A DNA stretch of 33,807 nucleotides, from assembly GCA_020356065.1 (NCBI GenBank), contig CP070632.1, positions 1,869,254-1,903,060 of the forward strand, written 5' to 3'. The notes under the pieces were generated by a model. The model was not told the origin of the DNA, did not search any database, and saw only the letters and a list, made by a program, of their open reading frames with translations. This document shows, piece by piece, positions 8,723-15,267 of the stretch. The stretch's first letter is position 1. Each line of letters opens with the position of its first letter. The position numbers and the translations under genes are program-made. This DNA is from Nitrospiraceae bacterium. GTDB taxonomy: Bacteria > Nitrospirota > Thermodesulfovibrionia > UBA6902.

Positions 8723-9031
8723 ATGAGGTTGCAGAATTGCTGGGAATACAAAAAGTGCGGCAGAGAACCCGACGGCCACAATACAGATGAGCTGGGAGTC
8801 TGTCCTGCCACTGTTGAAGAAAAGGCCGATGGTATCAATGATGGAACCAACGGGGGAAGGGCATGCTGGGCCATTGTCGGCACGATATGTAAGGGAACAG
8901 TGCAGGGGACATACGCACTTAAGATACTCAACTGCCTGAAATGTGATTTCTATAAAAAAGTTCTCACTGAAGAGAGTTGGGGATTCAAGAGCGGGGACGA
9001 AATCCTTAAGATCATCAATTCAAAAACCTGA
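8723..9031 (+). CDS. Small two-CW domain cysteine-rich protein
   Basis: The 102-residue protein contains two Cys-Trp modules. The first is NCWEYKKCGRE...CPA near the N-terminus, and the second is ACWAIVGTICKG...NCLKCDFYKKV in the middle. This two-CW arrangement is common in sulfate reducers, Nitrospirota and related anaerobes, where it appears alone or attached to signalling domains. The eight or so cysteines probably bind a metal or a redox partner, but the function is not established. There is no signal peptide or membrane segment. An ACAGGAGAT Shine-Dalgarno precedes the ATG. The gene stands alone between the purB terminator and a 410-base non-coding stretch. Confidence 0.85.
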   Translation: MRLQNCWEYKKCGREPDGHNTDELGVCPATVEEKADGINDGTNGGRACWAIVGTICKGTVQGTYALKILNCLKCDFYKKVLTEESWGFKSGDEILKIINSKT

Positions 9032-9441
9032 TTGCCTGCATGCACGTATCAGTGATCCTCCCTGAGCTGTTATAATATCCTTACATAATTCAATTTCGGT
9101 ATCAAAATTATAGAGGTTATATTTCGCTTACGGTTCCAAAGGAAGCATGTAAGCGTTATTAGAGCCTATCTTAAATATCTAGTTATGATAAAAACACTCA
9201 TTGACATCCCTCGACTTGATCGGGGAATCCAGGCTTTTTAAGGGCTTCTGGATACCCGCTTACGACATGCGGGTATGACAGAAATGACATCTTTAATCTT
9301 GAGACAGGTTCTGGTTACGCGTTCTATGTTAACAGGCACAAAAGGGAATGCCTGACTGCCAGTATGTCCAAATAACAAATAGCGAATAACTTTTAACGTT
9401 CTCTTATTAGCAGAGTTAATCATGAACAATGATGGCTCAAT
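9032..9441. other. Intergenic stretch with one palindromic repeat
   Basis: About 410 bases without a supportable gene. It holds the CTGGAT palindrome described separately; the short minus-strand frame across 9238-9459 runs through that repeat and has no family resemblance. The remainder is AT-rich with no clear structure. Confidence 0.6.
9248..9281. repeat. CTGGAT...ATGACAG palindromic repeat, copy 1
   Basis: CTGGATACCCGC and GCGGGTATGACAG flank a 9-base loop; ATACCCGC (9252-9259) pairs perfectly with GCGGGTAT (9269-9276). A second member of the same family, CTGGATGCCGGC...GCCGGAATGTCAG, is at 28172-28204. The preceding CCC...GGGGAATCCAG segment (about 9208-9232) looks like part of the same unit. 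It resembles REP/MITE-like palindromes common in repeat-rich genomes. Confidence 0.7.
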
Positions 9442-10461
9442 ATGAAAAGACGTTTTCATGTCATTATGAAATTTCTGCTGTTCATGTTCACATTTGTCTG
9501 CAGGGTAACATTTGCAGCTGCAAATGAGACGTATACCAATCCGGTTCTTGTTTAAACGATAATCAAGGAATTAAAAAACAAGGGCGAAAAGCATGTTCAT
9601 CAGTTCACCGGTGTATTGGGAATCGGTGATCCTACAGTCATTATTCATAAAGGCATATATTACCTATACCCTACAGGAGACAACCGTGGCTATGATGTCT
9701 ACATTTCATCTGACCTGATACACTGGCAAAAAGGCCCAAGGGTATTTCGCACCAGCGAGAAGGGGGCATGGGCACCGGACGTGTTCTATGATGAAAAGAG
9801 CGGGAAATTCTATCTCTATTATACGGTAAACAGGCGTATTGGCGTTGCAGTCTCTGACAGTCCTGACGGGATCTTTAACGATCTGAAAACCCTGGTAAAC
9901 GACGCAATTGACGCCCACATGTTCAAGGACGATGACGGGGAATACTATCTTTACTTCGTGAAATTCCCGGCTTTCTTTATATATGTACAGCCCATGGAAT
10001 CATTAACAGCGAAACGGGGTACCCCTGTTAAGCTTATTTATCCTACGGAACAATGGGAAAAGAGACACACACCGCTAACCGAAGCGCCCTGGATATTGAA
10101 GCACAGGAACTCCTATTACCTTCTCTATTCTGCCAGCTGAGCTAACACCATGGAATATGCTATTGGGTATGCAATGGCAAAAAGTCCTCTCGGGCCATTC
10201 ACCAAATATCAGGGCAATCCGATTTTTAAAAAAGGAGAGGGAATCTACGGGCCGGGACATGCCAGTGTAACCCGGGATCTCAACGGCAGGTTATGGATGG
10301 TATACCATCAGCAGAGAGGGGAAAAAACAGGCTGGGACCGGATAATATGCATTGACCGCATCTGGTTTGATGATAAAGGAGTGTTACATGGAAAAGCTAC
10401 CAGAGGAACCCCGCAGCCCCCGCCTGTTACAGATGTTACCTTGACCGGATATTCCAGATAA
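9442..10461 (+). pseudogene. Glycoside hydrolase family 43 enzyme, interrupted by two in-frame stops
   Basis: One continuous frame runs from the ATG at 9442 to the TAA at 10459, broken only by TAA at 9553 and TGA at 10138, with no frameshift. The first 27 or so codons encode a signal peptide (basic start, hydrophobic FLLFMFTFVC core, cleavage near TFAAA), so the ancestor was exported. The five-bladed propeller family GH43 (arabinosidases, xylosidases) uses three carboxylates. All three appear retained: IGDPTVIIHKG (base), AIDAHMFKDDDG (pKa-modulating Asp) and TEAPWILKH (general acid). YGPGHASV supplies the late His motif. The TGA falls in YYLLYSAS-stop-ANTMEYAIGYA, where homologues read through, so a Trp codon TGG changed to TGA is the simplest history. 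No good Shine-Dalgarno precedes 9442. Recoding is possible but unsupported. Confidence 0.8.
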
Positions 10462-10485
10462 TCATATCACAGTGTATGATTATCT
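10456..10485. terminator. Hairpin spanning both stop codons of convergent genes
   Basis: AGATAATCATA (10456-10466) and TATGATTATCT (10475-10485) form a perfect 11-bp stem with an 8-base loop. It includes the TAA of the GH43 pseudogene (10459-10461) and the TAA of the minus-strand receiver gene (10480-10482). It probably serves as a shared terminator, although neither strand has a long T-run after it. Confidence 0.55.
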
Positions 10486-10926
10486 AGCTGATCCGTATTT
10501 TGGAATCACTTCAGACTTGATATAGTTGCCAAGCTCCCCTATGGTCTGGGCAAATTCTTTGTCATCTGAATATTTAATGTAATAATTTTCACATCCCAGT
10601 GCATTACACAATTCAATCTGTTTATTGTCATCGACAACAGAAAGCATAATTACAGGAATATTACGGACCCACTTGTCATTTTTTATTTTTCTTAGAATCT
10701 CGGTGCCATCCATATCGGGCATTCGTATGTCAAGAAGCAGGATGTAAAGGACGTCATCCTTCCGGTAGGGTCCTGTTCCTCTCTTAAAAATAAAATCCAG
10801 AATGGATTTGCCATTTCCAAAAAACAGAATATCATTGGTAACCCCGGCGTACTTCAAATTGCTCGATATCAGCCCGGCATGCCCGTCATCATCTTCAGCC
10901 AATAATATCACTGCATCAGTTTTCAT
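10480..10926 (-). CDS. Stand-alone CheY-like response regulator (Rcp1-type receiver)
   Basis: From the ATG at 10926 the product is 148 residues and consists of a single receiver domain. The acidic cluster AEDDDG is at residues 10-15, the phosphoacceptor Asp66 is in LLLDIRMPDMDG, the switch serine is in VIMLSVVDD, and the conserved lysine is in YYIKYSDD. The extra loop before the phosphorylation strand (FKRGTGPYRKDDV) is typical of Rcp1-like regulators paired with phytochrome or hybrid kinases. There is no output domain. A longer start at 10968 adds 14 residues without family support; the 10926 start has a GGGGA five bases upstream. No kinase is adjacent, so the partner is unknown. The gene converges on the GH43 pseudogene. 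Confidence 0.85.
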   Translation of the reverse strand: MKTDAVILLAEDDDGHAGLISSNLKYAGVTNDILFFGNGKSILDFIFKRGTGPYRKDDVLYILLLDIRMPDMDGTEILRKIKNDKWVRNIPVIMLSVVDDNKQIELCNALGCENYYIKYSDDKEFAQTIGELGNYIKSEVIPKYGSAR

Positions 10927-11186
10927 AATTCCCCGATGAACAATAGCCATTGCAAGCACCGGCTGCAATCAAAATGTTTCCTGATAATTAAAACCCTCAA
11001 TTTAGTATAACTGATGATTCTTAAATGTCAAACAATTTATTTTTCTTGTGAATAAATTTTCTGATGCTTTTTTAAACAGTATAAAAACTATATCCTTTTA
11101 CATCTTATGCATCAGGCTGGTAAGAATATTGCAGATCAAACTTGGAGGTGATTAAAGAAAGTGAGCATTTTTTGATATAATTGCGT

Positions 11187-11951
11187 ATGTCTCTTTACTA
11201 CACACCTCAGCGAACAAAAAATATATACCGACCCGATAATAACAGACCCTTCAAACTGAGCCGTACTAAAGTCGAGCTTTTCCTTGAATGCCCCAGATGT
11301 TTCTATCTTGACAGAAGACTGGGTGTGGGACGGCCACCCGGATATCCTTTTAATCTCAATAGTGCGGTCGATACATTATTAAAGCAGGAATTTGATATGC
11401 ATCGAGTAGAAGGCAGGCCTCATCCCCTTATCGAGCAATACGGTGTTGATGCCGTGCCTGTTCGCCATGATAACCTCGACAGCTGGAGACACAACTTTAC
11501 AGGAGTGCAGCATCTGCATGAGGAGACAAATCTGCTGATCTTCGGAGCAATTGATGACTTATGGCAAAACTCCTCAGGCGAGTATATCGTTGTAGATTAT
11601 AAGGCCACATCAAAGAATGAAAGGATCACTGAACTGAATGCGGAGTGGCATAGAGGATACAAACGACAGATGGAGGTTTATCAATGGCTTCTGAGACGCA
11701 ATAAACTTGTTGTTTCTGATACAGGCTATTATGTATATTGCAATGGACAGACCGACAAACAGGCCTTTGACGGAAAACTGGAATTTGATGTTACGCTCAT
11801 ACCATACACGGGAAATGACGGATGGGTAGAGAAAGCAATTATTGAGGCCCATCAATGTTTGAATGGCGATAATATTCCCGATGCATCAGACATGTGTGAT
11901 TACTGTGCTTACAGAAATGCGGCTGAAATTGCAATTTCAGCTTCAAAATAA
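11187..11951 (+). CDS. PD-(D/E)XK nuclease family protein (RecB/Cas4-like) with CxxC pairs at both ends
   Basis: The 254-residue product starts at ATG 11187; a TTG six bases earlier is the longer alternative. The opening motif LSRTKVELFLECPRCFYLD resembles the N-terminus of Cas4/RecB-like nucleases. The catalytic core is GAIDDLW (Asp123) followed by EYIVVDYKATSKN (Asp137, Lys139), then a QMEVYQWLL helix like RecB motif IV. CPRC (35-38) and CDYC (237-240) bracket the protein and could hold an iron-sulfur cluster or zinc, as such pairs do in Cas4 and AddB. The expected role is DNA end processing or repair, but no CRISPR array, helicase or cas gene is nearby. A TATAAT hexamer at 11176-11181 lies almost on the start. 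The next gene begins 11 bases after the stop. Confidence 0.75.
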   Translation: MSLYYTPQRTKNIYRPDNNRPFKLSRTKVELFLECPRCFYLDRRLGVGRPPGYPFNLNSAVDTLLKQEFDMHRVEGRPHPLIEQYGVDAVPVRHDNLDSWRHNFTGVQHLHEETNLLIFGAIDDLWQNSSGEYIVVDYKATSKNERITELNAEWHRGYKRQMEVYQWLLRRNKLVVSDTGYYVYCNGQTDKQAFDGKLEFDVTLIPYTGNDGWVEKAIIEAHQCLNGDNIPDASDMCDYCAYRNAAEIAISASK

Positions 11952-11962
11952 AGGGGCTATAC

Positions 11963-12157
11963 ATGAGTGATATAATAAAATCTGAATATGAAAAGACCAT
12001 AATGAAAAGAGATGAAATAAAGGCTGAACTGCAGTCCCTGGAATCTGAAAAACCCAGAAACCAGTACAACATTACCATAACCCGTGACAGGCTGGCATAC
12101 TGGGAGGGAAAAGCAGAAGGCCTTAAGTTCGCTCTTGATCATACGAATGAAACCTGA
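11963..12157 (+). CDS. Small coiled-coil protein, function unknown
   Basis: The 64-residue product is charged and helical: EYEKTIMKRDEIKAELQSLE reads as heptad-like coiled coil, a short RNQYNITI break follows, then a second amphipathic helix. I do not recognise the family. It begins 11 bases after the nuclease gene with AGGGGC six bases before the ATG, so it is probably translated from the same transcript. An accessory, inhibitor or chaperone of the nuclease is conceivable from position alone; nothing in the sequence proves it. Confidence 0.6.
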   Translation: MSDIIKSEYEKTIMKRDEIKAELQSLESEKPRNQYNITITRDRLAYWEGKAEGLKFALDHTNET

Positions 12158-12244
12158 TTCATCAGCAAAATAAGTACGTTTATACTGATCATTCCGTTTT
12201 ATATGGTTAATTTGCATTTAACATGATACAAATGAGGTAATCCC

Positions 12245-12646
12245 ATGATAAAAAAATATTTCCAAATTATTTCTATCTCGACTCTTATGATCTTTATTGC
12301 TTTTTCTGCGTACTGTACAGACTGGTTATACTTTATTGAAAATGGTAATGGTGACAAACACTATATAGACCTGGACAGCCTGAATCGCAGCTCACAGAAC
12401 ATTGTAAGCCTCAGGAGAAAGATTGAGTACAAGGAACCTGTAAGACATTCCTATCTCATAAGTGATATAGAAATGGATTGCGAAAAGCTTATCATGAGAA
12501 AACTCTCAGAAAAGGCCTATGGACCGGATGCTGCTGGTGAAGATGCTCTAATCATGAGTGACTGGCATGCAATAAATCCAGAGGGAATTGACGAATCACT
12601 TTATGAGCTGGCCTGCAGTCTAAAAAAGAAACGGAATGAGCCGTAA
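12245..12646 (+). CDS. Secreted small protein resembling surface-adhesin E domain
   Basis: The 133-residue product has a lysine start, a hydrophobic core (residues 6-22) and a probable cleavage site near SAYC-TDW, so it is likely periplasmic or surface-exposed. The mature part opens WLYFIENGNGDKHYIDLDSLNR, continues with VSLRRKIEYKEP and carries a conserved-looking EMDCEKLIMRKLS segment and a late Cys (ELACSL). This W...YIDxxS...EIDC pattern resembles the Adhesin_E family of small exported proteins, whose role in most bacteria is unknown. The two cysteines may form a disulfide. TGAGGT lies upstream of the ATG. It follows the nuclease pair in the same direction with an 87-base gap. Confidence 0.65.
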   Translation: MIKKYFQIISISTLMIFIAFSAYCTDWLYFIENGNGDKHYIDLDSLNRSSQNIVSLRRKIEYKEPVRHSYLISDIEMDCEKLIMRKLSEKAYGPDAAGEDALIMSDWHAINPEGIDESLYELACSLKKKRNEP

Positions 12647-12779
12647 CCCCATAGACCGGATTTGATGCAATAGTCTGGATTTGCCTATACATAAGGTGTC
12701 AACATCATACCTGCCAATTCTTATTACCGATAAGCAGCCCTTCGTAATTTCATTTTCATTGAAGAACAATTTACCATTA

Positions 12780-12846
12780 CCCCTTTGTATATTGCCTTGT
12801 AAAGGGGAGAATTCAAATCCCCTCCTTACAAAGGAGGGGCTGGGGA
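12780..12846. repeat. Dispersed AAAGGGG / CCCCTCCTTACAAAGGAGGGG repeat
   Basis: CCCCTCCT (12819-12826) and AGGAGGGG (12832-12839) form a perfect 8-bp hairpin with a TACAA loop. Just upstream CCCCTTT (12780-12786) pairs with AAAGGGG (12801-12807). Read in frame on the plus strand it gives the NPLLTKEG peptide often mis-annotated as the end of short hypothetical proteins. It is the kind of short repeat scattered through many anaerobe genomes. Confidence 0.7.
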
Positions 12847-13266
12847 GGCACGTATCGAGTAACTAACCTCAAATGAAAGAATGGGAATTGCTTTTAGTAT
12901 TCAGAGCACATTCATGTTTACCTCAGGGAGCACTCTGCGCCTACCTTCTACATATATGAAATTGATAAATCGGAGACAAATCTTTTTTTGCCTATTATTA
13001 CTAGGATCATTAAATTTTCATCAAGAGCAGTATTCATATATTTCATACGCTTAAACATATCCAGCTAATGCCATGAATTGCCTCGCCAACCGCTTACTAA
13101 CATGGATACAAACAGCTTATTAACAGAATGCTAACAATCAGGCATTTTATTAATCATATTATGTTCTTAAACCTCAAAAGACACTATAAATAAGGAAAGA
13201 ATTAACCGTCAGGAAGGATATAACATAGATAAAGCAGGGCCATAATTACAGGATGCTCAGATTATG

Positions 13267-13422
13267 CTACATTATCTTATCAATTAACCTGACCCACATG
13301 TCATGAAGGCCTATACTTTTGTAAACGGCGATAACACCGAAAATTAGTAAGGATGAACCCACGAATTTCATCGATGGGTATAAGATTTTAACCTTGATCA
13401 TTCTTTTCGTTTCTTTACTCAA
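13267..13422 (-). CDS. Possible 51-residue single-pass membrane protein
   Basis: A TTG at 13422 opens a 51-residue frame ending in TAG (13267-13269). The peptide starts (M)SKETKRMIKVKILYPSM, has a hydrophobic segment of about 16 residues (SSLLIFGVIAVY), then a short SIGLHDMWVRLIDKIM tail. The basic N-terminus plus a single membrane helix is a plausible small membrane protein. A GGAAGAG sits a few bases before the TTG. An internal ATG eight codons in (13401) is an alternative start. There is no recognisable family, and it lies in otherwise non-coding DNA, so it may be chance. Confidence 0.3.
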   Translation of the reverse strand: MSKETKRMIKVKILYPSMKFVGSSLLIFGVIAVYKSIGLHDMWVRLIDKIM

Positions 13423-13857
13423 TTATCTCTTCCTTTCATTCCGCCCCTAAGTACATCAGGTGTGCCCTGACTCTTACAGTGACCTTCCCACTAGCCTTGA
13501 TAACCTTCAAGGTCGCCAAAGTTGAGGAGAATATTATGTGTGGATCATAACAAATACAGACGTTAATTATCGTAAAATTTATTATCAATTATAGAATATT
13601 TTAATTTTACATTATGCTGTATTTAATGTCAAGTTATATTACATTTAATTATTAATTTTATTATTAAACAGTATATTATTAAACTGTAAACTAATATTAC
13701 GCATATACCTTGATACATGGGCATTCCTCATATGTTTGACTTCACTGGTTTATTATCAGGAAATATACAGGAAAAATGATTTATTGAAGGTCATACTACT
13801 GTCCTTTATAATTCAAAAAGCAGTATGCTTTGATAAAAATAAAAATGATTTTCCAGA

Positions 13858-15246
13858 CTATAGGATGGGAATTTTATCAGTGATTAATCTTTTGTCAATC
13901 CCGTATTTCTTCAGCTTGTGCCTGAAAGACCGGAACGAGAGGTTTAACAGCTTTGCAGCTTCGGTCTTTACACCGTTTGTCTTTTCTAGGGCCTTTAATA
14001 AATAAGCTTTTTCCGTCTCTGAAATGATCGACTCAATATCTATACCTCCGGACGGAACAGCCACCCTGTCTCTTGACGGTCCGGACCTTATTTCTTCCGG
14101 TAAGGATTCAACATCCATGACATCCCCCTCGCTTAAGAGAAGCACCCTTTCGATTATATTCTCCAGCTCCCTCACATTGCCTTTCCATCGATAATTCTGA
14201 AGCATTGCCATCGCGTCCCGGGTAAACCTCTTTTTCTCACCGGCATATTTTGTCAGGAAGTGATTAACAAGCAATGGGATATCATCACGTCGTTCTCTCA
14301 CAGGAGGTATTTTAAGAGAAAGGACGTTAAGTCTGAAGTAAAGGTCTTCTCTGAACAGCCCATCCTCTATCCGTTTAGTAAGGTTTTTGTTTGTGGCAGC
14401 AACCAGCCTTACATCAACTGTAATATCAGATACCCCTCCTACCCTGCGGAATGTCCCGTCCTCAAGCACTCTTAAAAGCTTGGCCTGCAGACTGACCGGC
14501 ATTTCTCCTATCTCATCCAGAAAGAGTGTACCGTCGTTTGCCAGCTCAAAAAGTCCCTTCTTGTTTGATATTGCGCCGGTAAATGCTCCCTTCATATACC
14601 CGAAAAGCTCACTTTCAAGAAGCCCTTCAGGGATGGCGGCACAGTTAACAGCCACAAAATGGTTGTCTTTTCTCGGACTCATGTTATGAATTGCCTTGGC
14701 TACCAGCTCTTTACCGGTACCGCTTTCCCCGATTATCAATACATTGGCATTGCTTGAAGCGCTCTTTGAAATAACGGTAAAAAGCTCCTGCATCGGCCGG
14801 CTTTCACCTATGATATTTTCTATTGACGGAATCTTAAGCTGGTCTTTCAGGATTGATACATCTTTCTGCAGCTTCTGCTTCTCAAGGGCATTTTTTACCA
14901 CGAGCTTTATATCGTCCATGTGAAACGGCTTCTGAATATAGTCGTATGCCCCGAGCTTCATGGCTTCAACAGCAGACTCGGTAGTACCGAATGCGGTCAT
15001 GACAACAAATACGGTATCAGGAGAACTCTCTTTAACATTTTTGAGCAGCTCCAGTCCCCCCATTTTTGGCATCTTCATATCGGAAATAATCAGATCAAAT
15101 ATATCATTTTTCAACGCTTCAACCGCTGTCTCACCATTATTGGCAACGGAGACACGGTACCCTTCATTCTTTAGAAAGATCTCAAGGATCTCTCTCATGC
15201 TCTTTTCATCATCAACAACCAAAATCCTGCCCTGTGATTTATTCAT
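13858..15246 (-). CDS. pilR: Sigma-54-dependent two-component response regulator, PilR-like
   Basis: The 462-residue NtrC-family protein has three domains. The receiver (1-120) carries Asp12/Asp13 and phosphoacceptor Asp56 in ISDMKMPKMGG. The AAA+ domain has Walker A GESGTGKE, the sigma-54-contacting GAFTGA loop, DEIGEMPVSLQAKLLRVLE and an RVGG/ATNKNL sensor region. The C-terminal Fis-type helix-turn-helix is TEAAKLLNLSFRSFRHKLKK. It activates transcription at -24/-12 promoters by remodelling RNA polymerase. It begins 21 bases after the kinase gene and is the last gene of the pil block, which is why I call it PilR and not another NtrC homologue. In Pseudomonas and Geobacter, PilR drives pilA, which is not present here. 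Confidence 0.85.
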   Translation of the reverse strand: MNKSQGRILVVDDEKSMREILEIFLKNEGYRVSVANNGETAVEALKNDIFDLIISDMKMPKMGGLELLKNVKESSPDTVFVVMTAFGTTESAVEAMKLGAYDYIQKPFHMDDIKLVVKNALEKQKLQKDVSILKDQLKIPSIENIIGESRPMQELFTVISKSASSNANVLIIGESGTGKELVAKAIHNMSPRKDNHFVAVNCAAIPEGLLESELFGYMKGAFTGAISNKKGLFELANDGTLFLDEIGEMPVSLQAKLLRVLEDGTFRRVGGVSDITVDVRLVAATNKNLTKRIEDGLFREDLYFRLNVLSLKIPPVRERRDDIPLLVNHFLTKYAGEKKRFTRDAMAMLQNYRWKGNVRELENIIERVLLLSEGDVMDVESLPEEIRSGPSRDRVAVPSGGIDIESIISETEKAYLLKALEKTNGVKTEAAKLLNLSFRSFRHKLKKYGIDKRLITDKIPIL

Positions 15247-15267
15247 AGTTCTTAAACGTCCGCTTGA

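Larger units (their letters stand above)
12647..13857. other. AT-rich non-coding stretch between the adhesin-like gene and pilR
   Basis: About 1.2 kb with no confidently supported gene. It contains the repeat at 12780-12846, one possible 51-residue minus-strand frame (13267-13422) and a more GC-rich block at about 13436-13530 with local hairpins. It ends in a very AT-rich tail (13550-13700). On the minus strand this is downstream of pilR, where a pilin might be expected, but no pilin-like N-terminus (prepilin cleavage G-F-T-L-x-E) is present. Confidence 0.6.

Noticed and set aside
8697-8724. TTGACA followed by TAATAT directly in front of the two-CW gene
   Set aside because: The would-be -10 overlaps the Shine-Dalgarno and the ATG, so transcription would start inside the gene. 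The match is probably chance.
10138-10140. Selenocysteine or programmed readthrough at the GH43 TGA
   Set aside because: No selenocysteine insertion hairpin was recognised after it, GH43 enzymes have no selenocysteine, and a second in-frame TAA upstream points to ordinary decay.
11187-11951. Cas4 of a CRISPR-Cas system
   Set aside because: The fold motifs fit, but no repeat-spacer array or other cas gene occurs anywhere in the window and the cysteine layout differs from Cas4.
12681-12866. 61-codon plus-strand frame
   Set aside because: Its C-terminal half is the dispersed repeat (NPLLTKEG), no Shine-Dalgarno is present, and the rest has no family features.
13736-14005. 89-codon plus-strand frame at the pilR 3' end
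   Set aside because: Most of it is antisense to the pilR Fis domain, which is clearly coding on the minus strand.
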